A stretch of 64,000 bases of DNA from Episyrphus balteatus (taxonomy: Eukaryota; Arthropoda; Insecta; Diptera; Syrphidae), in contig NC_079136.1 of NCBI RefSeq assembly GCF_945859705.1, positions 51,846,094-51,910,093 of the forward strand, read 5' to 3'. The notes beneath the pieces are model-generated. The model made no database searches. It was not told the DNA's origin and saw only the letters and a program-made list of their open reading frames with translations. Below are positions 47,069 through 60,097 of this stretch, piece after piece. Both the position numbers and the translations under genes were made by a program. Position 1 is the first letter of the stretch. Each line of letters starts with the position of its first letter.

Positions 47069-49110
47069 TTGTTTTTAATTTAAATTCAAATGTAAGTGTT
47101 CTGCAAACAAAGACAGAAATATTAAACAACTCTCAACAATAAAGAGCACAGTTGTGTCACTTATTCAATCGATTTCTCAATAAAGAAAACAATAGTAACA
47201 AGTTAAAAATAAAACAAAGATAACGAAGAAAAAAATAACAAAAATAATAAAAAATTATTAAAATTATTTAATTATATTGAATTAAAACAAAGATGTTTCA
47301 ATGTAAAAAATGTCAAAAAAAATAACAATAGCTGAAAATAATTATCCGTTTTCATTATTAGTACCTACATTAAATGAATGAAGTATCATACGGGGTTCAC
47401 CATTGCCATAGACTTACCACGTATGTATACAACACGATCAGTACGGTTTGCCCGGATAGTTTTGTGATATGGAAATTTATTAAAAGTGTCAAAATAAAAT
47501 AATTTTTTCCTTACTTTTTTGCGAAAAAATAAAATAACCCTTTTTTAAAAGTTTAAAGTTTGTACCTATGTACATTTAAATTCTTATTGTTAACTTTCTT
47601 TGAATTCCTCGAAAGCTTAAGCTTGAGAAAACATCTTGAATTTTCTAAACTAATTAAAAACTAGACAAGTAAAAGTTGATCCAATTTTTTGACACCTTCC
47701 CAATCGGAAGCTATAAATTTTATATTTCATTGTTACAATATCATTCTAACTGACGTTGAACTTAGACATTTTTAACTGCATATGCAAAGTAGCATAAGCC
47801 CCTATCCGGTATTTTTTTTTTACCTACTTGTTCATATAATATTCAATGAAGCTCGAAAGAATTGAAAGTGGAATTTCACGATATTTTATTCTTTCGCCAT
47901 ATTGCGAGTGAAATTCACGATCACAAGTCGATTTTTTCTGTGACTTAGAAATCACCTCTATGAGGCTGGCCTACTTAAAATTGACGGTGGGCTCTCTCGA
48001 TGCAGAATAGCGGTTGTGCTGGTGGTCGTATTACCTTTATATTAACTATATACACAATCATGCGCACAATAGAAGTGATTTGCAACCGCGTCGCATACAC
48101 ATTCGCAACAAATATATATTTTATTTTTAATTCGTAAACTACAACGCAGATCTAACGAAATCGCACTAACGACCACAAAAGACTGCAACTCCCGGCGGGA
48201 GTTTCGCAACCTCAAATATATACAATTGCTCCACAAAACATTTTTAACCATGAGCGAGAGTGAGTGAACTGCGACTGCAGCGTCAGGGACGCGCGCGCAG
48301 GCCAAATAATGCAGATGTTAGGAAGCTTCAATGTCAGTTCAAAACATCCAAATACACGGGTATCAGATGGACACACAGGTTTGCCTCAGGAAGATACCGC
48401 GTTGCTGCCGTGTTGTCGTCGTCGAAGACGGCCATGGCATGGATGTGCAATACGCTGCCATTAGCAGATAATAAATGCTAACCTTTGAGTTTGACTCAGC
48501 CGCTTAACTCCGTGGTGGGTGCTGCTGTTTGTAAACAGAGTGCCCAGGTAGAATCATGTTGTTTTTAATCAAACGAATCTGTACACAAAATAACACACAT
48601 ACAGCGAAATGGATAGGGAATTTAAGATATCCACGCGATGAAGCATTTAAAATGCCACCACAATCATCCAGCATTCGATGAAAAGAATGTTTAAATTCAG
48701 TTTCGATTTCGAATTTTATTTGGATTCGAAATTGTTATGCGATTGTGTGTCCCACCTAATTAGTGAATATTGACAGAACAATGGAGACATTTTTCAAAGC
48801 TTTGTCTTCGGACAGGGGGATTCATTTTAATTCTAGGTATTTTACAAAGGATAAAATCATTTCCTGGATAAAGACAAGAACATAAATTCCAAATGCATTG
48901 CGGGACAGGAATTATAAAATTGTTCCTTATTGGCGTCTCTCTCTCTTGGGTAGGAAATGAGTCACTTTTGGTCCAGATTGGTAAACCAATGAACATTGTT
49001 ATGTGGTAGCCGTGAAATATAAAAACATGGTGGTTGTCATGGTCTGATTCCATGACAACAATGAAAAAATTGTATCTTTTAAAATACAATTTTTTAAATA
49101 TAATGATGAA
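47069..49110. other. Gene-free interval
   Basis: AT-rich to about 47900, then higher in complexity between 48000 and 48550, including GACGCGCGCGCAGG near 48287. Overlapping short frames on both strands do not resemble known proteins. This may be regulatory DNA, but no specific site is claimed. Confidence 0.35.
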
Positions 49111-49578
49111 AAGTATACGAAGAAAAAAGACCACCAAAAAACAAGCGGATTTCACATTAAATTTAGCGGATTTTTGCAAGGTTTTTTGCCAAACTAAATT
49201 AAGCGGACAAATTGTCTTAATTTCTTGAATGTGCGAATTTAAAAGAAATCCTCTTAATTTAAGCGGAAAGTCATCAAGTCATCATATATTTATAAGGAAA
49301 CTTGCCACTGGGGATCGAACCTACATTTGTTGGGTCACTAGGAAATAAGTATAATAAACTGCAACTAAAGCCGAATTTTTAAATATTAATTTTTGCCGGA
49401 TTTTTAAGATAAAAATTCACATTAAAATGAAATGACGTCCACCTAAAAATTAACACCTTAAAATTAATTAAAATTCAAGCGGATTCCACTTATTTTAAGC
49501 GGAAATCGTATTGTTTTAAGAGGGTAGGATTTAAGGTGGGCATCATCTCATTTTAAGGAGCATTTTTTCGTGTACCGT
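49111..49578. repeat. MITE-like element with AGCGGA words and a tRNA-like segment
   Basis: The left end TATACGAAGAAAAAAGACC and the right end (complement TACACGAAAAAATGCTCC) are imperfect inverted repeats. Many AAGCGGA words occur in between. Near 49300-49340, on the minus strand, GTAGGTTCGATCCCCAGTGG resembles a tRNA T-arm. A related piece lies at 61948-62100. Confidence 0.5.
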
Positions 49579-52500
49579 CAAATACACCAAGTCAAACGCA
49601 TTCCGTGGTCCAACAGTCGCTTTGGTCGGTTCCCATGGTAGTTTTTCGGAATCGTGCATTGATTTACTGAGTTCATTCGTCGATTTCTCAAGTCTAAATA
49701 AAGTCTTATACGAGAGCTTGTTAAGAATCCATCTCCTCTGTTCTTTTCCTACGGAAATACGATAATACTTACGTTGGAAGATTTAAGATTCATAAAATAG
49801 AAATGTCAAAATGTAACGCCGTGTTTTTTCCGAGTTTATGATTATCTTTTGTTTGCAAACGCATCTTGTCCGTAGCCAAATGTCATAAGTTTTAATGCTG
49901 TCGCAGGCACCCACTCTTTAGAAATAATAACAATGATCACCTTTGAGACACTTTTGAAGGTCCCCGTTTTTCTTCTCAAATAACCCCACCATTCCACCAA
50001 ACTAATCTAAAGTTGATGTCTATAAATTTCTATTTCGTTGCAAAAACGACTTCCTTGGCTCTTTACATTCTATTCATATATAACAAGCAAGTCAAAAAGA
50101 GGATGACAAATGCTCACTTCCTTGCAACTCATTGACCTACACTCTGGCCAGACACTCGACAAATCATGTCCAACTTAAGTGCGGGACATCTCTTATGTGC
50201 GAGTGTGTCTCTTGTGAACTGAACTGTGGTGAACACTGGACTGGACTTTTTCCTCTAACAAATCCAACTTAACACAAAATCCAATTGCTCGTACATTACG
50301 TGTTTGTTGTCTGATGTCCGTCCATCCAGCTTTACCATCACACCACATCTTCTTCGCACTCTCTTTTCCTGACCCTCTTGCTGTTTTTAACTTATACAAA
50401 AGCAAGAAGATAACAAGCTCTCGAACACATGTAAACCATTGACGAGCAAGAGGACATTTTTCATATACATACGAGTACATACGAAGCGACCTATGGTTCC
50501 AAAGTGGAAAATCAAATATGCAAATGCGCGCACTTCCTTGTAGAGTGGGTACGTGAAAAACTTACGTTTTCATGAATTTGATTACTTCTTTTCGCATTTG
50601 TCAAACATTGCACACACAGTTATACACACTTTATACACAAAAGAGTCTAAGCGCATATAGAACTTAATCATATTAACATGCAAGACGCGCCAGTCAGCCA
50701 GCGCAGTGCAGCGTACTGGGTAAGTATACACACGTGCGCTATAGATGACGTGACATGATCTTCCCGCGCGAATCATACTTGCGAACATAATTTACATTCA
50801 CCGAGCATCTGCGAAAATGTTTCTGTCCGTCTTGTTGTTTTGCTGTCAGAAGATTGTGTTGTTGTGATGGTTGCGAAAGTAGTATAAGAAGAGCGCGACA
50901 ATGCGCATCTTCAAAAACGAAAATAAAAAAAATATCCTACAACGTCACTTGATTGCACATGCGCGCGTACCACTTACTTTTGCGGTTTGTGTTTGTCTTG
51001 AATGGAGACGGGGGACTAGACTTAATGTCGTGACCGGCAGTTTAATCTAGACTAAGACTTTCTAAAGTATTTATACATTCTCAAGCCCTAGACATATAGA
51101 AAGAGTGAGAGAGAGAGAGGGGAGATAAGTGAAAACCAAGGACTTTGTAGAGAGTTAACTTTTATGTGAATCTTTGCGATTGCGTATACATCATTCATCA
51201 CACACTTGAATATTCTTGTTTTGCATAATATTTTTTTTTTGTAAATTGTGTTTAAGCCTTAAAAGAATAGACAGCGCACATCTCACAGCACAACAACTGG
51301 GAAGCTATATATACTTTTAAATTATTCGTGAGATGTGAAAAAAGGAATTTAAGGTTTACACACATTACTTGATGGTAATTCTGCGAACTGAAAGACACAA
51401 GTGCGTACAACTTCCTGTGCCGGTTGCTGATCGTAGATCAAAGAACAACCACACAGGAAAAAACAAATACTTAAGCACTTTGCGTTGGAACGTGTGATTA
51501 GCAGAGAGCGATTAGGTTATGTAGAAAAGTGACAAAATATGTTAGAACCTGTGAAATAAAACTGACGCTGTGAGTTAATCGAATCTAAAGACTTTAAAAT
51601 ACTTTTCAAAAAGTGGTTACCCACTTTAGCGCTGTCAAGGTAACAAATTGTGGTTGATTTGGATAAGTATACTCTCTTAAAAGTCAAACTTCCCAATAAT
51701 GCATTATCCGAAGAGTTGTTTTTAGTGATACAAATCAAGTGACGGTTTCTTTTTTTTTAAACCTTTTCAAAGTAGAATTCTGACGTCTAACTAAAAAAGT
51801 CTAATGAAGGAAATTCTGTTTGTTTACCCGAAGATTTAAAATAAGTTAAAAATGTCCTCCTTTTTTTATTGCTTTCTCTTTCTCACTATGAAGAGTAAAT
51901 GAAAAATCAACACCGAAACGTCAAAATAAGCTGGCGGAGTTGGCAAGGCCAATGTAAACACCGTTATAAACGTCATCAAATTCGCAGTCTAAGATAAACT
52001 GGGGTCTAAAAACAACTATAATATGCCCCAATATCTTTTCATCAAAAAGATGTTACCTTTATTTTAAAATGACTTTTACAAATTCTATGAACTTTTTTGA
52101 CATTTAGATAATGCTATGACATCATTCCTCGCGAAGATCGTTAATATATCGCAATAAATTTAATGAATTACAATTTAATATAGTTTAATTCCATGTGGTA
52201 TTTCCATACTTTGTCATGCTATCGCTTGGAAACTTCGCCGACGTCATTAGTGTCATTGATTATTGTATAAAATCCAATCAGTCCACGTCACTTTGCTGAC
52301 CGCCTTTTCGGAGAAAATATAATATTGCTGAATTTTTTTCTTCACGCATGGTTAAGAAAATTAATATTGTTAACCTTGAAAAGATAAATACCTCAACTTA
52401 ATGTGTCTGTCACCTTTTGCCAATTACAAAATTCTTACGTAATTGTCTGGAATTTTTTTTCGGGACTCAATAAGCATATATGAATAGTTGTGTTTAATAA

Positions 52501-52799
52501 TAAATTAAAATTTAATGTGGCGATGGCGGTCGCTTTGAATTGTGATGCATTAATCTTTCAGATAAAAATTGTAATGCAATAATAAATTCTTAATTTTCAT
52601 AAAAAAATGAGTGTGTGTAGATAAACGTGATTGAAGTTATACTTTTCACTCACAGAAATTCACTAAGTAAGTCCACACCATAAAAAAACAAAACTATTTT
52701 ACAATTATGAGAACTAGGTGGTGCTAAGATCAGTATTAAAAGATTCTTGTCAAGATTTTAGCCCCACAATAGGTACCCCACAGCCCCACAGCACGACAA
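49579..52799. other. Gene-free interval of higher complexity
   Basis: Between about 50100 and 51500 the sequence is less AT-biased, with a GAGAGAGAGA tract near 51110, but there is no supported exon. Candidate frames (50193-50480 and 50582-50788, both minus) have no splice context or family resemblance. Confidence 0.4.
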
Positions 52800-52925
52800 A
52801 AGTTGACTAGGACTCTTTTTGGGGAATTCGACTTTAGTGACCTTCGGCCTACGTTCAATCAGGTCGACTTTTGCAGAAAAGATTTTTCACTAGGTGAAAA
52901 TCGACTAGTGAAAAGTCGGCTTTAT
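52800..52925. repeat. Hairpin-type repeat related to the outer element at 15144
   Basis: It contains TTCGACTTTAGTGACCTTCG, ACGTTCA and AAAATCGACTAGTGAAAAG. These parallel the right half of the element ending at 15658 (TCACTTTAGTCGCC, ACGTTCACC, AAAATCGACTCGTGAAAA). Confidence 0.45.
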
Positions 52926-52929
52926 AGGG

Positions 52930-53279
52930 TTAATTTTTTAAATAACAAAAAAACCTTAATAGTGCACAAAAATTAATAAAATAAAATGAGAAGAATGTAT
53001 GGCAACCCTAGTAAAATGAATAAAAATTCCAAATAAAATGTTTTCAACAAAAAAAATAAAGGTATGTTTTTGTATTCACTTAAAGGTTAAAATTTAAAAA
53101 AGGTTAAAATTTAAAATTTATTTTTAAATAACAAAAAACCTTAATAGTGCACAAAAATTAATAAAATAATATTAGAAGAATGTATGGCAACCCTAGTCAA
53201 ATGAATAAAAATTCCAAATAAAATGTTTTCAACAAAAAAAATAAAGGTATGTTTTTGTATTCACTTAAATGTTAAAATA
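52930..53279 (+). repeat. Tandem duplication, two copies of about 186 bp
   Basis: The block starting AAATAACAAAAAAACCTTAA at 52940 recurs at about 53126 with few differences, through ATGGCAACCCTAG and TTTTTGTATTCACTTAAA. The period is 186 bases. Confidence 0.85.
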
Positions 53280-54078
53280 CAAACAAAAATTTTAGCTGAG
53301 ACTCTAGTACCCACCTAAAAAAATGGCGAGTACTATCTTTAAAAATAGTCGGCAACCCTGCTTAGTTGTCAAAAACACTAATATTTCAGCCAAAATTTAT
53401 AATATTTTATAAAGTAAAATATATTACGAACTAAATCATGTAATCAAGTTTTCTTTTGAAATAGGGTTGCCACATAGAAGTTCCCATTTTAAAAGTGGCA
53501 GTCCTATTTTTTTTTTCATTTTCAGTTACTAATCATATTTCATTCGAGATATAACCTCTTACCTTATGAATGAAGTATCTCGACGCTTGGGATATGAAGA
53601 GTGAAACCAAAGTATCGGTGAAATTTCAGTCGCGATCAAATTGCGCCAGTTTCTTTCCACAGTTCGACTGTCACTGACATGAACAATAAGTACAAAGACC
53701 ATAAATCTAGTTTCTAGAAGTCTACAAACCTAAATCCATTAAACAAGCTAGTGACTCATTAACACAAATCTAAATATAAAACACCTAGTTCACAAATATT
53801 TATTTATAGGAACAGAAGGACTATAATTAATTGTGTCTGCTTTATCTTTTTGCGCTCAAACAAAAAACCTCCAATTGATTTAGCATTTTGTGAAAAACTT
53901 TTAATTAATGCTTGTATAAATAACTTTTCATCAGTTCAATAGGTACAAGGATAATAAGAAAAGAAACATTTTAGCACGATCAGCTGTATAAGTATTTATG
54001 TTTTTGTTATAGAAGCAAATAATATCTACCAACTTCAACAGAGTCTTTCTGGACAATCTGGACATGTAAAAAATATAC
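53280..54078. other. Gene-free interval left of the candidate exon
   Basis: AT-rich sequence without recognised genes or repeats. Confidence 0.4.
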
Positions 54079-54273
54079 CTCTGGCCTCTTGTAGCTTGGA
54101 ACTTTATCTTTATTAATGTTCAATTGAATAACATTTAATCGGTGAATGGCATTGTTATCTTTGTCCAAAGAAATGTCAGGATTAATGGACGCTTGCTCGT
54201 AAAATGGTGTAAATAAAATGGCTCCATGCGGTGACGACGGGGTTACTCTTTTGGAATTGGAAATTATAACCAT
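54079..54273 (-). CDS. Candidate first coding exon, unknown protein
   Basis: On the minus strand an ATG at 54273-54271 opens 65 codons to a CCAGAG/GTATATTT donor (phase 0). An acceptor-like ATCACAG lies 14 bases upstream of the ATG. The residues begin MVIISNSKRVTPSSPHGAIL and end NINKDKVPSYKRPE. The composition is balanced and protein-like, unlike neighbouring frames. Without the splice the frame runs 22 codons further to a stop. No family is recognised and no downstream exon was found, so it may belong to a gene with very long introns extending left, or be spurious. Confidence 0.33.
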
Positions 54274-54309
54274 GGTGCGTGCAGGTTCTGTGATTAATGT
54301 TAACATTCT

Positions 54310-56660
54310 ATAAAAATTTCTTATCTTGGCCCATTAAGCCTGATTTGAAAGTTTATTTTTATTTTGCCTGTCCGGGTTTCAGGGTTTACCTACCTATACC
54401 TTCTGTGTGCTATTTTGAACAATTTAAATATGAACTGTCATTGTGTTTTTCGCATAGTAAATGTGGAACATAAATGATTACTGTTTTTTTTACTCTTATT
54501 TTTATAATTCCAAGGGGAATAATATTAAAATTAATGGAATTCAAGATGATTGTGTATAAAAAGAGCAAAGTGCCCATGAATAAGAGTAGAATCTGATAAA
54601 TAGCTTCTGAAGGGCTTTGCTTATCAGCGTGAGGCCAACACAAGGAAGATGTCATTAATTATATTATTTACGTTCCACACAACAAAGTTACAAATGACAG
54701 TTTAAGTTGAATTGGTTTAAGAAATATAAACTTGAAATATGTATTTTGACAGCAATGTCAATGACATTGTTGATTGTCAAGTTCATAGTTGATTTGACGT
54801 AATGAATGTCAACAAAATGTTTCTTTGAAAGATCAAAGAATTTATGTTCTTCACTACGTGACTACCATTGTGTTGTTATCTTGGATCCAAACCATTCAAC
54901 AAAAGTATCATAATCTACACTTCACAAAAATAATATTTACTTTAGACTTTATGTTTGTTGTTGTCAAAATGCTTCACCATCTCCACAAAAGTCACAATCA
55001 TATCAGATTAAAAGGCTTGACTTACAAAATCCTGCATTCGAATCACGACAAACGCCCTCACTATACCCCCTCTATCTGTCATTTCTGTCATTCTTCTTTT
55101 TTTTGTTAAATAAAGGTCATCGTTAAGTCGACCTAATTCCTTTCAAAATCCACTGCACATGTTGAGATATGAATCTGTCTACACATCACATGCACCTGGT
55201 GTTCACATAAAGAAACTTGCAAAAAAGACAGACAAAAAAAACCAATCCCCATATCGATGTCATCAAATCACAACATTTTGCATCTCTCAAAAAAAAAAAA
55301 TTCAGTTGAACTCCGAACAGAGTTATAACCTAAGGAAAAATAAAGACACAAAAAAATGACATTCAGATTATGACAGTCAATTAATGGAACCTGTCTTCTA
55401 CTGTCTTTATTGTGATTGCAGTTTCCATGTTGTGTTTTCGGTTTTCGGTTTTTTATTTTTTGCTTATTCGTTCTTTTTTTTTGCAGACGACACGTCCAAC
55501 TTTCAAGACGTTAAAACGGATTTAGGTCAATCCTCCAACAATGACGATTGTCGTTGGTAGCATAGCTCGCCTCATGATGATTGTGAGGTTTTGCATTCAA
55601 ATTGAATTTTGAGAATAACAGAGTCGATGATATATCAAATCATCATAATTACCCAGCAATCAATGATGACAGTTGAAGATCGACACTGACAGCCGCACTT
55701 ACACGTTCTGTACTGACAGTTCGTTCCTTTCACGGCCCCCCCCCGCTTCATTCATTCTTACTTGGCATTCAACAACACGACTTAATGAACGGGGTCTCTC
55801 TGTCTCTTTACAATGGATCTCAATTTTTTGGAATGTGTTACTTATTCAAAAACCTTTGGCCAGTGGCAGTTTTTTGTACTAAAAAAAAGAGGCACTTTAT
55901 TTTTGCATTATCTGTTCTGTAGAACAGGTTTAAAAAATTAAAGGTTTTTGCTTATTTTTATGAATTTTGGTAAATAATGAATGGCAGAAGTGTAATGTTA
56001 TTCTTTGGATGGGTGGCATCTGCAACATGCCCTGAAGTATTTCTTTTACACAAAAATATATTATATTTATGAAATCGGAATAAGATATTGAAAAATATGT
56101 TCAGGTTTTTTGGTGGTTCTGACATTTTATCATTTCTTTTGTTTTGGATCAGAAAGAGCGGGTCGTAATTTTTTTTTGAATTCGTTCTACTTTTCATACG
56201 ATTAATGTACAATTGTTATTTGCATTTTAATTTAATTTTTATTTATGGCAGATAAGGAATTATTTTGATACATATCAGAGGAAGAGGTTGCTCGCATTTG
56301 ATTAAGTATCTTGATAACAGTATTCAAGTAAACACGTTCAATAAAAATTTTAGTCTTTTAAAATTTTTGGATTTGGGTCATGTAAGTGACAACAATAACA
56401 AGAGAACAACAACATCTTGTTTTTTCCGGATTAAGCATTATAATGTAGAAAATTTTATGGAACTACCCTGGACCACTCATGTTTATTGTAGCATACTTAC
56501 AAGTATGTACGTAATCTTAAAAATATATTTGCTTATTTGTTTTCATGAAGGTTGATATTTTTGTCGGGTTAATACGAGTGATAAAATGTCATTAATTTGT
56601 TTCTATACCATTTTTTTTTAAATAAAGACACACCGCAAAAATAAAATTAACCTGACTAAA
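54310..56660. other. Gene-free interval
   Basis: AT-rich sequence with short unrelated frames. No RNA gene, repeat structure or supported exon was recognised. Confidence 0.4.
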
Positions 56661-56662
56661 TA

Positions 56663-57614
56663 CACTGGTCAACAAAATTGAACTTTTTTTTGCCACAAGA
56701 ACCAAGATATACTTTTCTAGAGGTTTTTGACGTGCTGAACTCGAATCTGAAGTCAGAAAAATTTGATTGGCCTCCGTTTTTGAGATGTTACCGTTATAAA
56801 ATGCTAAAAAAACGTCATTTTGGCTGTTTTCGAGCTTCAAATTTTATGTGGGGTAATTCATTATAAACAAATTTGTACCGATAATTTTAAGAACAGATAT
56901 TCTTCTTCAAAAACTGTTTAAATTTTCCCGATATCTCTTTTATTGCTCGAGATATCTTAAGTTTCAGTTAGTAAGCCAAAGAGAAACTAAATTTAATCTA
57001 AAGTTTAAGTCCCTGGGCATACAATTTTTGCCACAAGAACCAAAATATACTTTTCTAAAGGTTTTTGAATCGCTAAATTCGAATCTACAATCATAAAAAT
57101 TCTATTAGCTTCCGTTCTTGAAATATAACCGTTATAAGAAAACCATTTTGTTGCATCTTATAACGGTAATATTTCCGGAACGGAGGCCAATAGAATTTTT
57201 TTGATTTCATATTCAAGTTCAGCAACTCAAAAACCTCTAGAAAAGTATATTTTGGTTCTTGTGGCAAAAAAAAAATTAATTTGGTTGGCCAGTGCTGCTT
57301 CTGAGTCAAAGACTGGTACTTAATTTTTTAATATCTCGGACAGTAAAAGTGATATCGGAAAGATTTAAACATTTTTTGGAAGAATAAAACCAGTTCTTAT
57401 AGACACCGTTATAATTTATTTCAAAATGAATTATACCACATAAAAACAAAACCTCGAAAACAGCCAAAATGACGTTTTTCGGCATTTTCTAACGGTAATA
57501 TTTCAAAAACGGAGGCCAATACATATTTTCTGACTTCATTTTCGAGTTCAGCACATCAAAAACATATAGAAAAGTATATTCTGGTTCTTGTGGCAAAAAC
57601 CTTGTTGACCAGTG
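56663..57614. repeat. Nested foldback with CACTGGTCAACAA ends
   Basis: CACTGGTCAACAA (56663-56675) is perfectly mirrored by TTGTTGACCAGTG (57602-57614). Four copies of a roughly 120-170-bp module (TTGCCACAAGAACCAA, AGTATA, GGCCTCCGTTT, ACCGTTATAA) are present. Two face right (from about 56690 and 57027) and two face left (ending about 57275 and 57598), giving a hairpin inside a hairpin. A further GGTTGGCCAGTG near 57281 looks like an internal end. ATA flanks both ends. Confidence 0.8.
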
Positions 57615-59984
57615 ATATTTATTCAATTTTCGCGTCTCTGATTGGTTAGCTGTCAAAAAAAAATCCTTCCAATTTAAGAAACTTGACTGGAAAGTTATAC
57701 AAGAAAAATCTCTCTAACTCGATTTACTGATCTACAATACTTTCTGTTCAGAAAATGACGTTGACTAAATATATATTAATTCCCTAATGTTTCCTGAACG
57801 TTCTTATTGACAAAAATTGATAAATGAATAATAAATTAAATGACAAGTTGTCACTCGTATAAGTCATTTGGGTTGTTATTTAAAATTTTTGAAAAGTTAT
57901 CGATAAATTTAATGGAAACGTCAAAAATTAAATCGTTACTATCGTAATCGCTGATTGACAATTAGTAGAGTTGAAATGCGCTACCGGTGGTAAGAATTTG
58001 AATTAAACATCAATTTGTGACAGCTGACAGATACATTTTACCAAATTTTACATTTGTTTTTGTTTTTTTCTGTGTGGCTACTTAGGGTGACCCTAACAAG
58101 CGCGTAAATGCTGCGCTGCAATCAATTGCGGTATGGACCTCTGCAACAAATTTCTCTAGCCAGATCTGTTCTTAGCTAACGGCTTCCGCACGCCAAATTG
58201 GTTAAGGTCCCTTTTCACATGCGTTCGACACCTTAGACGAGGTCTCCCTCTACTGCACTGCCTTTGAAAGAAGGATCGGTCGAACAAATTACACTTTTCA
58301 TGCATCCACTAGCAAAGATACTAGTAGATGAGAATTCTTGCTAAAGAAGGATTCTTGTTTAAAGAAGGACTAAAATTAGGTTTTAATCACTCAATTTCGT
58401 TAGTTAAAATTTTCAAGAGTATTCATTTTCCATAGTTATTAGTAAAAATAATAACAATAATGCAAACCTACTTCCATCAACGTATATACGCAATACCTTC
58501 TTTAAAACTATATCACGCTTTAAATAAAAGTGAACGCAAATACAAAAAAAAAAACTCGTTAAAAAGGAAAAGCGGTATCAAGCCTATTTTGGTGTTTTTT
58601 TTAATTTAATTGACCATCGATAGCGTTCCAATTTTTTTAAGCTTAGCCCAAGCCTAGTTTAGCTTACTTACTTTGTATGATGGTATAGAAAAAAAGGCGA
58701 AACACTTGCGCGCGTAGATTTTTTTGAATTTAATTAGAAATTATTAGTTCCGCGAGTTGGAAAGTAAAACAATGATTGCAATTTCCACTGGGAATAAACC
58801 ACTGAACTGTGGGCCACAACTATAACCAACATCGAACAGCAACAAGCACACAAAATGTGTGTAAAGCACGCGCGTTTAACCATCTTGTCGTTGGGTGGGT
58901 ACAATCATGGGTCTGTGGTTCAAAGTAAAGACGACCGACAGACACCGACCGAGCTAGTAACTACTGTGCTCCTTTATTGTATCTTTTAAGCTCCTTTCTA
59001 CTGCACAGCTTGTGCCTTGAAATTTAGTACAATCACCATCGCCACCGCCATTGCCGATATATTCGCCAACACTGCGCTAAAGCAGAAACAAGGTGGAGTG
59101 CGCACTTCGCAGCGCAAGTAACACGTGTAGCTGAAGTACCCCGGACAACTCCATAGGCCCGGCTAACATGCATTAATTATACACCATTTCGGGTAGACAG
59201 AACTAGTGAGTGAGGAACACTCACTTAGTCACTCTCTTTTCTACTAGATAGGTAGGTACTTTTTTTTTGTTGTTGTGGTACTTTTTTTTGTATCTGAACC
59301 TAAGCGACTTTTTGAGGTCTTTATAACAGTGTCGTCGTCATATCTGGTGATTTCCGGGATAGTGGCAAATGGTTTAAGGATTTGTTTTTTTTTTTTTGTT
59401 GATTTATTTTGTAAAATTTTACAAGGCATTTAGCATGTCATGTTGTAATTACGTTTTAGACACTTAAGCATAAGTTATGATCGGATAGAGTCTTGTGGAG
59501 TCAGTTAAAAAGTGCACATAATAAATTTATGACAGAAATTGGATGCGTAGGTGGGTATAGGAACTGAATGACGATTAAGTGCTCTTATGTACAAAAAAAA
59601 TTGAGCAAATCTGGTAGATATGTAATACTAACGCTGAGATTTAAAAAATTGGCCAAGGCATTTTTTTTTTTTCATTTTAACAGAGATCTAGGAAGAGAAG
59701 GGATTTCTTGGAAATACTATTTAAAATTACCTCTCAAATGACACCACCTTCTATAACCAATTCAGGTTGATCGACTTTGTTGCGGAATGGAACATTGTTG
59801 CGGCGAGTGAGTAGTTTCCCAATCCTGAAATTCATAAGGGAAGATCTTCTTTTAAATCAATTGTCAACAAGATGGAACAATTCGCTCTTATATCTTGAAT
59901 TTTATCAATTTTCAGGGCCGAAAATCTGTAATAGAGAACAGGAGTTTTGTTTTGACTGTTTATTTTTCCAAGAGGAAAATTGGA
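57615..59984. other. Gene-free interval, possible regulatory DNA
   Basis: From about 58080 to 59200 the sequence has higher GC and CpG content (for example GCTGCGCTGCAATC, AGCACGCGCG) but no supported exon. It may be regulatory sequence of a gene outside the window. Confidence 0.3.
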
Positions 59985-60097
59985 GAGTTGGGGTCAAAAT
60001 TCTGTTTTTCAAAATTCTGTGAATTTTGAAATGCAGAATTTAAAAAAGCAGAATTTTGAAAACCAGAATTTTGAAGTCAGAATTTCGACCCGCTTCC
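59985..60097. repeat. W element, minimal copy D (113 bp)
   Basis: The left end is GAGTTGGGGTCAAAATTCTG; the right end, complemented, is GGAAGCGGGTCGAAATTCTG. Only a few AATTCTG repeats lie on each side, with almost no interior. AAAATTGGA (59976-59984) and AAATTTGGA (60098-60106) flank it, 8 of 9 identical, which supports the 9-bp duplication seen at copy C. Confidence 0.75.

Noticed and set aside
48260..48481. Plus-strand frame beginning MSELRLQRQGRARRPNNADV
   Set aside because: A second overlapping frame of similar length exists, with no splice or family support and no Kozak-like context.
49290..49345. Possible functional tRNA gene on the minus strand
   Set aside because: A B-box-like T-arm is present, but acceptor and T stems do not pair and the segment lies inside a MITE.
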